Source: Microbacterium sp. SCN 70-27
Lineage (GTDB): Bacteria > Actinomycetota > Actinomycetes > Actinomycetales > Microbacteriaceae
Reading direction: 5' to 3'
Assembly: GCA_001724425.1 (NCBI GenBank)
Contig: MEEK01000010.1
Coordinates: 71,058 to 135,057, forward strand
DNA: 64,000 nucleotides
Shown here: positions 7,972-15,782 of the stretch, piece by piece
Position numbering within the stretch: position 1 is the stretch's first letter
Layout: every line of letters begins with the position of its first letter
Program-made: the position numbers and the translations under genes
Notes under the pieces: generated by a model
Databases searched by the model: none
The model's input: only the letters and a program-made list of their open reading frames with translations
What the model was told of the DNA's origin: nothing

Positions 7972-9149
7972 CCGGCCTCGATCTGAGCCCCGCGCACGCC
8001 AGAACGCGGCTCGGAGCACTCATCGATGCGGGCGACGACGTCGACGCGGTCACCGCGTACGCGCGCGCCGTCTGGACGACGCTCATCGAACCCGGGGACC
8101 GCGTCGCCGGCGCCCTGATCGCCGCACTCGGGCCAGCCCGGGCACTCGAGGTCGCGCATGGGTCGGGAGCCGTCGATGCCGACGTCGATCCGGAGGAGGT
8201 CGCGCGCGGACGCGCGCGCTGGATGCCGCGAGCGCGTGCCGAATCGCATGACCTCGGTCTCGCGCAGCGCAGCCGTGTGCGGCTCGTGACGCCCGAGGAC
8301 TCCGCCTGGCCGACGGCACTGGACGACCTCGGTCCCTTCGCGCCCGTGTGCCTCTGGGTGCGGGGTGACGTCGACTGCCTCGGCGGCGCCGCAGTGGCCC
8401 TCGTCGGTGCACGCGCGTCGACGAGCTACGGCGAGATGGTGACTGCCGACATCGCCGCCGAGGCCGTCGTGGCCGGGGTGACCGTCTGCTCCGGTGGCGC
8501 GTACGGTATCGACGGTGCCGCGCACCGTGCGGCGCTCCTCGCCGGTGGTGTGACCGTCGCAGTGATGGCCGGTGGCGTCGAACGGGCCTACCCCGCAGGT
8601 CATCGCGACCTGCTGGAGCGGATCACCACCTCCGGCGCGGTCGTCTCGGAGGTTCCCTGCGGCTCGGCCCCCACCAAACACAGGTTTCTCGCCCGCAATC
8701 GCGTCATCGCGGCGCTGAGTGCTGCGACGGTCGTCGTCGAGGCGGGCTGGCGAAGCGGTGCTCTCAACACGGCGCATCACGCCGCAGCGATCGGGCGGCC
8801 GGTCGGGGCCGTGCCCGGTCCCGTCACGAGCGCCGCGTCGATGGGATGCCACCGGCTGCTGCGCGAGGGGAGTGCGGTCTGCGTCACCGGCTTTCCCGAT
8901 GTCGCAGACCTCCTCGGCGTCTCGCCGACTCCGATCGCGGCCGAGGGCGACGGTTACACCGGCGACCGCACCCGCATCCTCGATGCGCTGAGTGCGCGCA
9001 CGCCCCGTAGCACGGAGGACGTTGCGGGCCGTGCGGGGTTCGCGGTCGACGAGGCAGCCTCGCTCCTCGGATTGCTGGAGCTCGAGGGCCTCGTCGTCCG
9101 ACGTGCGATGGGATGGGTGCAGGAGTCACCCACCGCGACACTCTGGTGA
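7968..9149 (+). CDS. dprA: DNA-processing protein DprA (Smf)
   Basis: Binds incoming single-stranded DNA and loads RecA during transformation; widely kept even in species not known to be competent. The 393-residue protein holds the Rossmann-like DprA core: VALVGARAS, SGGAYGIDGAAHRAAL, AVMAGGVERAYP, FLARNRVIAALS and AGWRSGALNTA, in that order. A winged-helix-like C-terminal domain (about 325-385) follows. The ATG at 7968 overlaps the comM stop by four bases. The true start is not the upstream in-frame codon at 7737, which lies inside comM. Confidence 0.95.
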   Translation: MTGLDLSPAHARTRLGALIDAGDDVDAVTAYARAVWTTLIEPGDRVAGALIAALGPARALEVAHGSGAVDADVDPEEVARGRARWMPRARAESHDLGLAQRSRVRLVTPEDSAWPTALDDLGPFAPVCLWVRGDVDCLGGAAVALVGARASTSYGEMVTADIAAEAVVAGVTVCSGGAYGIDGAAHRAALLAGGVTVAVMAGGVERAYPAGHRDLLERITTSGAVVSEVPCGSAPTKHRFLARNRVIAALSAATVVVEAGWRSGALNTAHHAAAIGRPVGAVPGPVTSAASMGCHRLLREGSAVCVTGFPDVADLLGVSPTPIAAEGDGYTGDRTRILDALSARTPRSTEDVAGRAGFAVDEAASLLGLLELEGLVVRRAMGWVQESPTATLW

Positions 9150-9189
9150 CGTCCATCCGCGCTCGGCGTCGGCAGGGCATGCTGGCTGC

Positions 9190-10089
9190 ATGAGAGTGTC
9201 GGCGGCGGCGGAGCAGTATGCGACGCAGTTGACGCATGTGCGCCGGCTCTCACCGGCGACGGTCCGCGCCTATACGGGCGACCTCCGAGACCTCGCCGCA
9301 GCGACCGGCGACCCCGCTCTCGCCGACATCGACCTCGAGGCGCTCCGCGACTGGCTCTGGCGCGCCACGGAGCGCGGCGACGCGAAGAGCACGATCGCCC
9401 GCCGTACCGCCACGGCCCGCGGTTTTTTCGCCTGGGCCATGGACGAACAACTCCTCGCCGTCGACCCGAGTCTCAGACTCGTCGCTCCCAAACGCGGGCG
9501 CACGCTGCCGCGGGTCGCCACGACCGCCGCGTTGGACACCGTGCTCGATACCGCCACCGCGAACGCTGCCGACGGAGACCCGCTCGCGCTGCGGGATGCC
9601 GCGCTGCTCGAGCTGCTCTACGCCTCCGCCCTGCGCGTGGCGGAGCTGTGCGGCGCGGACATCGACGACCTCGACCGTTCCCGACGCACGATCCGGGTGG
9701 TCGGCAAGGGGTCCAAGGAACGCATCGTGCCGTACGGGGACCCCGCCGCGCGGGCTCTCGACGCGTACATCTCGCGCGCACGTCCGGTCCTCGCTGCACG
9801 CGGCGCCGGCAGTGCAGCGCTGTTCCTCGGCGCCCGCGGGGCCCGAATCGGCACGCGGGCCGTCTACGACGTCGTGGCGCGCGCGCTCGCGCCCGAACTC
9901 GGCGTCGAGACCGTCGGGCCGCACGCCTTGCGCCACGCCGCCGCGACCCATCTGCTTGACGGCGGGGCGGACCTGCGCACCGTGCAGGAGATGCTCGGCC
10001 ACGCGAGCCTCGGGACGACGCAGATCTACACCCACGTGTCCGCCGAGAAGCTCACCGCCGCCTACCGCCTCGCCCATCCGCGCGCCTGA
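9190..10089 (+). CDS. xerC: Tyrosine recombinase XerC
   Basis: Resolves chromosome dimers at dif together with XerD. The 299-residue protein has an N-terminal SAM-like core-binding domain (about 1-90) and the catalytic domain with all active residues: Arg149 (ALRVAEL), Lys173 (GKGSKER), His245 and Arg248 (HALRH), His271 (LGHASLG) and nucleophile Tyr280 (QIYTHV). Its position after dprA is the usual one for housekeeping XerC in actinobacteria, and no att-like duplication is nearby, so a phage integrase is unlikely. Start ATG 9190; CATGCT sits 6 nt upstream. Confidence 0.95.
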   Translation: MRVSAAAEQYATQLTHVRRLSPATVRAYTGDLRDLAAATGDPALADIDLEALRDWLWRATERGDAKSTIARRTATARGFFAWAMDEQLLAVDPSLRLVAPKRGRTLPRVATTAALDTVLDTATANAADGDPLALRDAALLELLYASALRVAELCGADIDDLDRSRRTIRVVGKGSKERIVPYGDPAARALDAYISRARPVLAARGAGSAALFLGARGARIGTRAVYDVVARALAPELGVETVGPHALRHAAATHLLDGGADLRTVQEMLGHASLGTTQIYTHVSAEKLTAAYRLAHPRA

Positions 10090-10117
10090 TCGCGTTCCCC
10101 CATCCGCCGAGCTGCGT

Positions 10118-10675
10118 TCAGCAGCAGGGCAGCAGCACCGCGCGCGGCACACCGGCGAGCAGCAGCATCGGATTGATGTACTCGCCGTCGCGCCGCACGC
10201 CGAAGTGGACCGTAGCCGGCGCCGCGTGACCGCCGACATCGACCCGTCCGACGAGGTCGCCCTGCGCCACCGCGTCGCCGACGTTCACCCCCGCCGCCAC
10301 CGGCTCGAGCGTCGTGACGAGTCCGTCACCGTGGTCGAGCGTGAGAACCGACCGCCCGGCCACCGCCCCCACGAACGCCACGATGCCGGCGGCCGGCGCG
10401 TGCACCTCGGCGCCAGGTTCCGCCGCGAGGTCGATGCCGCGATGCCCCGGCCCGTAGCGATGCGGCGGCGCCACGTAGGGCGCCACGATCCGAGGCGGCG
10501 ACACGGGCCACTCCCATCCGTCGAGTCCGGCGTCCACGGCGGCAGGCGGAGCGGACGGCGCGAAGCCTCGATCCGCCGCCGGGAGCGCCGCCGCGGCCGG
10601 CACCGCGCCGGTCGCCGCACCCGCGCAGGCCAAGAGCATCGCCGCCGCGAGGAGGCGTCCACGGATCGTCCTCAT
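10118..10675 (-). CDS. Secreted M23-family (LytM-like) protein, degenerate active site
   Basis: A 185-residue exported protein with an N-terminal signal peptide (about 1-30, MRTIRGRLLAAAMLLACAGA) and one M23/peptidase domain (about 62-172). The first metal motif is intact, His78 and Asp82 in HRGIDLAAEPG. In the final HxH motif the first His is Thr155 and only His157 remains (TVHFGVRR). It may therefore be a non-catalytic regulator of cell-wall hydrolysis, as for EnvC/NlpD-type proteins, or a member of the actinobacterial subgroup with altered ligands. Convergent with xerC and divergent from rpsB. Confidence 0.85.
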   Translation of the reverse strand: MRTIRGRLLAAAMLLACAGAATGAVPAAAALPAADRGFAPSAPPAAVDAGLDGWEWPVSPPRIVAPYVAPPHRYGPGHRGIDLAAEPGAEVHAPAAGIVAFVGAVAGRSVLTLDHGDGLVTTLEPVAAGVNVGDAVAQGDLVGRVDVGGHAAPATVHFGVRRDGEYINPMLLLAGVPRAVLLPCC

Positions 10676-10681
10676 CGCCAC

Positions 10682-10687
10682 AGTCTG
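10682..10687 (-). promoter_or_regulatory. Probable leaderless -10 element of the M23 gene
   Basis: On the minus strand CAGACT ends exactly 6 nt before the ATG at 10675, with no ribosome binding site between. Confidence 0.5.
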
Positions 10688-10777
10688 ACGACGCACGCCG
10701 GCCGCCGCCGCCGCAAACCGCGCATCTGTGGATGCCTCGAAAAGACCGGCCACGGGGGAGGAGGCGATGCGTGCTCC

Positions 10778-10786
10778 TGATACACT
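10778..10786 (+). promoter_or_regulatory. Extended -10 promoter of rpsB
   Basis: TGATACACT at 10778-10786 is an extended -10 element (TGn plus TACACT). No good -35 is visible at 17 bp. Transcription would start near 10793, giving a leader of about 175 nt. Confidence 0.6.
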
Positions 10787-10790
10787 GAGA

Positions 10791-10967
10791 GTCGCACCCC
10801 GCTGGTCGGGGTGACTACGCGTGCCCAGAGTGCGACCCGACCCGTTCGGCTCGCATGGCATCCAGATCCCGAGGTCCCACCGTGAAAGCGGCGGGCGGGT
10901 CTGTGCCGGGCGCCAGGAGCATCGGCCGTCGGCCGAGCGAAAACCCAGAGAACAAAGGAGAACGGCC
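10791..10967 (+). promoter_or_regulatory. Structured leader of rpsB
   Basis: The presumed 5' leader can form an outer helix GTCGC (10791-10795) with GCGAC (10832-10836), enclosing a hairpin ACCCCG (10796-10801) with CGGGGT (10807-10812). The rpsB ribosome binding site AAAGGAG ends at 10960. A structured leader here would suit feedback by S2, as described for E. coli rpsB, but that is inference. Confidence 0.45.
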
Positions 10968-11867
10968 ATGGCCGTCGTCACCATTCGCCAGCTGCTCGAC
11001 AGCGGCGTCCATTTCGGACACCAGACCCGCCGGTGGAACCCGAAGGTCAAGCGCTTCATCCTCACGGAGCGCTCCGGCATCCACATCATCGACCTGCAGC
11101 AGTCGCTCGGGTACATCGACAAGGCGTACGAGTACGTCCGCGAGACCGTCGCCCACGGCGGCACGGTCCTGTTCGTCGGCACCAAGAAGCAGGCGCAGGA
11201 AGTCATCGCCGAGCAGGCGACGCGCGTCGGCCAGCCCTTCGTGAACCAGCGTTGGCTCGGTGGTCTGCTGACCAACTTCCAGACCGTCAGCAAGCGTCTC
11301 GCGCGCATGAAGGAGCTCGAGGAGCTCGACTTCGACAACCCCGCCGACTCGGGCTTCACCAAGAAGGAGCTCCTGCTCAAGAAGCGTGAGCTCGACAAGC
11401 TGCACAAGTCGCTCGGTGGTATCCGCAACCTGCAGAAGACGCCGTCGGCCATCTGGGTCGTCGACGCCAAGCGCGAGCACCTCGCGATCGACGAGGCCAA
11501 GAAGCTCGGCATTCCCGTGATCGGCATCCTCGACACGAACGCCGACCCGGACGAGTTCCAGTTCCCGATCCCGGGCAACGACGACGCGATCCGCTCGGTG
11601 GGCCTGCTCACCCGCATCATCGCCGACGCCGCGGCCGAGGGCCTCATCCAGCGCCACCAGCCGACCGAGGAGTCGGCGGACGCCGAGCCGCTGGCCGACT
11701 GGGAGCGCGAGCTCCTCGAACAGGGCGGGTCGGCCGAGGCCGCCGCTGAGGCTCCCGTCGTCACCGACGTCGCCGAGGTCGAGACCATCGCGACCGAGTC
11801 GGCTGCCGACGAGGCCGGCGCCGAGGCGAAGGCCGAAGGCGACGCCGCGGCCGCCGCTGCCGAGTAA
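10968..11867 (+). CDS. rpsB: 30S ribosomal protein S2
   Basis: Small-subunit protein at the 16S rRNA head-body junction, needed for S1 or leader binding. The 299-residue protein begins [19 protein letters not shown] and keeps the family boxes RWNPKMK-like ([10 protein letters not shown]), [19 protein letters not shown] and [10 protein letters not shown]. The last 70 residues form an Ala/Glu-rich acidic tail absent from E. coli S2 but common in high-GC Gram-positives. AAAGGAG lies 7 nt before the ATG. It is followed by a partial hairpin and then tsf. Confidence 0.97.
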   Translation: MAVVTIRQLLDSGVHFGHQTRRWNPKVKRFILTERSGIHIIDLQQSLGYIDKAYEYVRETVAHGGTVLFVGTKKQAQEVIAEQATRVGQPFVNQRWLGGLLTNFQTVSKRLARMKELEELDFDNPADSGFTKKELLLKKRELDKLHKSLGGIRNLQKTPSAIWVVDAKREHLAIDEAKKLGIPVIGILDTNADPDEFQFPIPGNDDAIRSVGLLTRIIADAAAEGLIQRHQPTEESADAEPLADWERELLEQGGSAEAAAEAPVVTDVAEVETIATESAADEAGAEAKAEGDAAAAAAE

Positions 11868-11889
11868 GACACCTCTTCCCGCTTCGCGG

Positions 11890-11912
11890 GGCCGTCGCCC
11901 ACCCGGCGGCGG
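11890..11912 (+). terminator. Hairpin between rpsB and tsf (possible attenuator)
   Basis: CCGTCGCC and GGCGGCGG pair around a short loop just after the rpsB stop, with no T-tract. It could reduce read-through into tsf rather than stop it. Limits are approximate. Confidence 0.4.
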
Positions 11913-11969
11913 TCCCGCGGCGGCATCCTCCGCACAGATCACTGAATTCCGACTAAGGAGCCACCACCC

Positions 11970-12711
11970 ATGGCCAACTTCACGATCGCCGACATCAAGG
12001 CGCTGCGCGAGCAGCTCGGCACCGGCATGGTCGACACCAAGAAGGCGCTCGAGGAGGCCGACGGCGACCTCGAGAAGGCCGTCGAGATCCTCCGCCTCAA
12101 GGGCGCGAAGGGCAACGCGAAGCGACTTCGTGGCGAAGAACGAGCGCTTCATCGCGCTGGCCGCGAAGGTCCTCGAGGCCGCCGCCGCGGTCGACGCCGA
12201 GTCGGCCGAGGCCGCCCTCGCCGCCCCCGCCGGTTCGCAGACGGTCGCGGAGCTCATCTCCGACGAGGCTGCGATCATCGGCGAGAAGGTCGAACTGCGC
12301 CGCGTGCGCACGCTCTCGGGCGACAAGTTCGAGATCTACCTGCACAAGACGAGCAAGGATCTGCCCCCGCAGGTCGGCGTCGTCCTCGCCTACACGGGCG
12401 ATGACGCGGAGACGGCTCGCTCGATCGCGCAGCACATCTCGTTCGCTAACCCCTCCTACCTGACCCGCGAGGACGTCCCCGCGGCCGAGGTCGAGAAGGA
12501 GCGCGAGATCGTCACCGAGATCTCCCGCAACGAGGGCAAGCCCGAGGCGGCGCTGCCGAAGATCGTCGAAGGCCGCGTCAACGCGTTCTTCAAGCAGGTG
12601 GCCCTGCTCGACCAGGACTACGCGAAGGACAACAAGCTGTCCGTCGCGAAGGTCGCCGGCGACGCAGGCATCACGATCACCGACTTCGCCCGCTTCAAGG
12701 TCGGCGCGTAA
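11970..12711 (+). pseudogene. tsf: Elongation factor Ts gene with internal deletion and frameshift
   Basis: EF-Ts recycles EF-Tu-GDP to EF-Tu-GTP and is normally essential. Residues 1-52 read correctly from ATG 11970 ([20 protein letters not shown] through GNAKR). At 12123 the frame then shifts: [16 protein letters not shown] and the rest of EF-Ts to KVGA continue in the +2 frame to 12711. Compared with family members, about 29 residues between GNAKR and TDF are missing, including the Thr of the EF-Tu-contacting TDF motif; the loss is near 89 nt. Neighbours rpsB, pyrH and frr are intact. A separate 193-codon frame could begin at GTG 12130 but has no ribosome binding site. This is either an assembly error or a real lesion. 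Confidence 0.9.
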
Positions 12712-12720
12712 GTTCCGGAC

Positions 12721-12756
12721 GGGGGTTCGCATTCTCACGGATGCGGGCCCCCTTTT
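12721..12756 (+). terminator. Rho-independent terminator of rpsB-tsf
   Basis: GGGGGTTCGCAT (12721-12732) pairs fully with ATGCGGGCCCCC (12741-12752), allowing two G-U pairs, around an 8-nt loop, and TTTT follows. Confidence 0.9.
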
Positions 12757-12816
12757 CCGTGCCCGGTATCCGTGCTGGGCGCTGCGCTACTCTGCAACCA
12801 GACGAGAGGAATCCCC

Positions 12817-13536
12817 GTGACCGATGAGACCACCGGACGCCGCCGCGTCCTGCTGAAGCTGTCCGGCGAAGCGTTCGGCGGGGGGCAGTTGGGCGTCAAC
12901 CCCGACGTGGTCGGCCAGATCGCGCGCGAGATCGCCGCGGCGGTCGACCGGGTCGAGGTCGCGATCGTCGTCGGCGGCGGCAACTTCTTCCGCGGCGCGG
13001 AGCTCAGCCAGCGCGGCATGGATCGCGGTCGCGCTGACTACATGGGCATGCTCGGCACGGTCATGAACGCCCTCGCACTCCAGGACTTCCTCGAGCAGGC
13101 GGGTGCCGCGACCCGCGTGCAGTCGGCGATCTCGATGACGCAGGTCGCCGAACCGTACATCCCGCGGCGTGCCGAACGGCACATGGAGAAGGGGCGCGTC
13201 GTGATCTTCGGCGCCGGTGCGGGGCTGCCGTACTTCTCCACCGACACGGTCGCCGCGCAACGCGCGCTCGAGATCGGCGCCGACGAGGTGCTCGTCGCGA
13301 AGAACGGCGTCGACGGCGTCTACACCGCCGACCCGAAGAAGGATGCCTCGGCGACGAAGATCGACACGATCACCTACCAGGACGCGCTGCAGCGGGGTCT
13401 CAAAGTCGTCGACTCCACCGCGTTCAGCCTCTGCATGGACAACCGGATGGGTATGCGCGTGTTCGGCATGGAGCCCGCGGGGAACGTGACGCGGGCGCTC
13501 CTGGGCGAGCCCATCGGCACGCTCGTCACGGTCTGA
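12817..13536 (+). CDS. pyrH: UMP kinase
   Basis: Phosphorylates UMP to UDP in pyrimidine nucleotide synthesis. The 239-residue amino-acid-kinase-fold protein has [11 protein letters not shown] near the start, the nucleotide/UMP loop [13 protein letters not shown], and [14 protein letters not shown] near residue 170, all typical of bacterial PyrH. GTG 12817 was chosen because AGAGGA sits 6 nt upstream; an in-frame start at 12772 falls in the promoter/terminator region. TACTCT at 12788-12793 is a possible -10. It follows the tsf terminator and precedes frr. Confidence 0.96.
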   Translation: MTDETTGRRRVLLKLSGEAFGGGQLGVNPDVVGQIAREIAAAVDRVEVAIVVGGGNFFRGAELSQRGMDRGRADYMGMLGTVMNALALQDFLEQAGAATRVQSAISMTQVAEPYIPRRAERHMEKGRVVIFGAGAGLPYFSTDTVAAQRALEIGADEVLVAKNGVDGVYTADPKKDASATKIDTITYQDALQRGLKVVDSTAFSLCMDNRMGMRVFGMEPAGNVTRALLGEPIGTLVTV

Positions 13537-13551
13537 GCAGCCCCGCGCCAC

Positions 13552-13557
13552 TAGACT
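13552..13557 (+). promoter_or_regulatory. -10 element TAGACT upstream of frr
   Basis: TAGACT lies 31 nt before the chosen frr start, so this transcript would have a short leader that includes the GGAG ribosome binding site at 13580-13583. No clear -35 is seen. Confidence 0.45.
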
Positions 13558-13588
13558 CGACACCGACGCAACAACGAATGGAGTGACC

Positions 13589-14143
13589 GTGATCGCCGAG
13601 ATCCTGGCCGACACGTCCGGGCGCATGGACCGCGCCGTCGAGGCCGCGAAGGACGACTTCGCCACCGTCCGCACGGGCCGAGCGAACCCGCAGCTGTTCC
13701 AGAAGGTCATGGTCGACTACTACGGCACGCCGACCCCGCTGTCCCAGCTCGCGTCGCTCAACGCGCCCGAGGCGCGCATGCTCGTCGTGACGCCGTACGA
13801 CAAGTCGGCGCTGAAGGCCATCGAGCAGGCGATCCGGGACATCCCGAACCTGGGGGTCAACCCCACGAACGACGGCAACCTCGTCCGCATCACGATGCCC
13901 GAGCTCACCGCCGACCGCCGCAAGGAGTATGTGAAGCTCGTCCGCACCAAGGGTGAGGACGCCAAGGTGCACCTGCGCGGCATCCGGCGCAAGGCGAAGG
14001 ACGAACTCGACGCGCTCAAGAGCGAGGTCGGCGAAGACGACCTCGTGCGCGCGGAGAAGGAGCTCGACGCGGTCACGCGCACGCACGTCGACGAGATCGA
14101 CGAGGCGCTCAAGCGCAAAGAGGCAGAGCTTCTCGAGGTCTGA
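13589..14143 (+). CDS. frr: Ribosome recycling factor
   Basis: Splits post-termination ribosomes together with EF-G. The 184-residue protein has the family's length and motifs: [16 protein letters not shown] in the first helix, [29 protein letters not shown] and the C-terminal [24 protein letters not shown]-type helix. GTG 13589 is preferred: GGAG at 13580-13583 then sits 5 nt upstream and the length matches the family, whereas GTG 13583 overlaps that site. It is followed five bases later by cdsA. Confidence 0.94.
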   Translation: MIAEILADTSGRMDRAVEAAKDDFATVRTGRANPQLFQKVMVDYYGTPTPLSQLASLNAPEARMLVVTPYDKSALKAIEQAIRDIPNLGVNPTNDGNLVRITMPELTADRRKEYVKLVRTKGEDAKVHLRGIRRKAKDELDALKSEVGEDDLVRAEKELDAVTRTHVDEIDEALKRKEAELLEV

Positions 14144-14147
14144 GGCG

Positions 14148-15170
14148 ATGACCGATCCTTCCGGTGAGCCCGCCGAAGGCTCGGACACCCCGTCGACCCG
14201 CGCGCAGGCTCGCCGTGCGGGGGAGTCGTCATCGTCGTTCCAGGAGCACGTCCGGGCGGCGCGCAGCGAGTTCGAGCACCAAGTCGCGAGCGCCCGCGCC
14301 GACTTCGAACAGGTCAACGACCGCATCAATGCCCGTACGGGGCGGAACCTCCTCATGGCGATCCTCATCGGGGTCGCCATCGGGGCTGTGGTCCTTGCGT
14401 CGCTTCTGTTCGTGAAGGGATTGTTCCTCGTCTTCGCGATCCCGGTGTGTCTGCTCGGCATCTTCGAGTTCACCCGGGCGCTCCAGACGGCGGGCTATCG
14501 AGTGGATCTCATCCCGCAGCTGGCGGCGGGTGCCGTCGTCACCCTCGTGGGTTATCTGCAGGGGTACCTGACGCACGTCGTGCTGACCTTCGCGTGCATC
14601 GCGCTGGTCATCGTGTGGCGCCTGATCGCACAGATGGTCGCACGGGACGCTCGACGCTACGGCGAGGTGCTCGGCGACGTCCTGGTGTCGTCGTTCGTGC
14701 TGCTCTACGTGCCGTTCCTCGCCTCGTTCACCCTCGTGCTGCTGCGTCAGGACCAGGGAGAGTTCTGGCTCCTCGGCATGGTGCTCGCCGTCGTCGCAGC
14801 CGATACCGGCGCCTATGCGAGCGGCCTCGCGTTCGGGGCCCATCCGATGGCGCCGCGCATCAGCCCGAAGAAGACGTGGGAAGGCTTCGCCGGCGGCGCG
14901 CTGCTGACGGTGGGCGTATCCATCGCCTACGGCATCTTCGTGCTCGGCATCCCTTGGTGGGCGGGCGCCGTCTTCGGTGTCGTCATGCTGGGCTGCGCGA
15001 CGGCAGGTGACCTCGGCGAGTCGATGATCAAGCGCGATCTCGGCATCAAGGACATGAGCTCCTGGCTCCCCGGGCACGGCGGCGTGCTCGACCGTCTCGA
15101 CTCGATCCTCCCGTCCGCCGCGGCGGCACTCGCGATGTACTTCCTCTTCTTCCCCTTGGTGACCGCATGA
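14148..15170 (+). CDS. cdsA: Phosphatidate cytidylyltransferase
   Basis: Integral membrane enzyme that makes CDP-diacylglycerol from phosphatidic acid and CTP, the branch point to all phospholipids. The 340-residue protein has a hydrophilic N-terminal extension of about 65 residues, then about eight membrane helices. The CDS signature is present at the C-terminus (GDLGESMIKRDLGIKDMSS and PGHGGVLDRLDS) as is SPKKTWEGFAGG. Start ATG 14148; its stop overlaps the next gene's ATG by four bases. The charged N-terminal extension is longer than in E. coli CdsA, as in other actinobacteria. Confidence 0.95.
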   Translation: MTDPSGEPAEGSDTPSTRAQARRAGESSSSFQEHVRAARSEFEHQVASARADFEQVNDRINARTGRNLLMAILIGVAIGAVVLASLLFVKGLFLVFAIPVCLLGIFEFTRALQTAGYRVDLIPQLAAGAVVTLVGYLQGYLTHVVLTFACIALVIVWRLIAQMVARDARRYGEVLGDVLVSSFVLLYVPFLASFTLVLLRQDQGEFWLLGMVLAVVAADTGAYASGLAFGAHPMAPRISPKKTWEGFAGGALLTVGVSIAYGIFVLGIPWWAGAVFGVVMLGCATAGDLGESMIKRDLGIKDMSSWLPGHGGVLDRLDSILPSAAAALAMYFLFFPLVTA

Positions 15171-15724
15171 CAGACGAGACCACGCCCGCTCCCTTCCCGC
15201 GCGCCACGGGGCGCACGAAGGGGTACAGCCCCGTCGATGTCGACGCGTTCCTGGCGCGTGCCCGCTCGTCCTTCGAGTCTCCCGACGGCGATGTCGATGC
15301 CGGCGTCATCCGGACGGCGGCCTTCCCGCTCGTCAAGCACGGTTATCAGGTCGGCGCGGTCGACGCGGCGCTCGGGCGGATCGAGGATGCCTTCGCAGCG
15401 CGTGAGCGAGAGCAGGCACTGGGCCGCGCCGGCGCGCGTGCCTGGGTCGGCCAGTCGCGGGAGCTCGCTCAAGAGGTGCTCGACCGACTGTCGCGCCCGA
15501 AGGGAAAGCGGTTCCGCCGCGTCGGCCCGTTGCGCTTCGGCTACCGCATCGACGAAGTCGACATCGTCGCCGACAAGCTCGCCCGCTTCCTCGAGTCGGG
15601 GGAGCCGCTGTCGGTCGAACAGGTGCGCAGTGTGGCCTTCCGCATGCAGCGTCGGGGCTACAGCGAGACCCAGGTGGACGCCGTGCTCGATGCTGTCGTG
15701 GAGGTCATGCTCGCCGTCGTCTGA
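15167..15724 (+). CDS. Small protein with two DivIVA-like domains
   Basis: A 185-residue cytoplasmic protein with two copies of the short DivIVA-like segment: about residues 18-63 (GYSPVDVDAFLARARSSFE, then VIRTAAFPLVKHGYQVGAVD) and about 121-182 (YRIDEVDIVADKLARFLE, then RSVAFRMQRRGYSETQVD). Such segments mark proteins that resemble the N-terminus of the polar-growth organiser DivIVA/Wag31, but this protein lacks the long coiled coil. The gene overlaps cdsA by four bases, so co-translation with a phospholipid enzyme is likely. A role at the cell pole or septum is an inference. Confidence 0.85.
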   Translation: MTDETTPAPFPRATGRTKGYSPVDVDAFLARARSSFESPDGDVDAGVIRTAAFPLVKHGYQVGAVDAALGRIEDAFAAREREQALGRAGARAWVGQSRELAQEVLDRLSRPKGKRFRRVGPLRFGYRIDEVDIVADKLARFLESGEPLSVEQVRSVAFRMQRRGYSETQVDAVLDAVVEVMLAVV

Positions 15725-15767
15725 CGACACCCGTCGGTCGCGCCTGGCAGTGCGACGGCCGCGCCGA

Positions 15768-15773
15768 TAGACT
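15768..15773 (+). promoter_or_regulatory. -10 element TAGACT before the transglycosylase gene
   Basis: TAGACT ends 9 nt before the GTG at 15783; no ribosome binding site is present, so the transcript is probably leaderless or nearly so. Confidence 0.5.
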
Positions 15774-15782
15774 CGGAGCACT

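Noticed and set aside
9190-10089. Phage or island integrase
   Set aside because: The tyrosine recombinase lies in the conserved dprA-xerC-rpsB setting and has the length and motifs of housekeeping XerC; no att-like duplication flanks it.
11970-12711. Programmed frameshifting as the explanation for tsf
   Set aside because: There is no slippery heptamer, internal Shine-Dalgarno or pseudoknot signal at the break, and a frameshift alone would not restore the roughly 29 missing residues.
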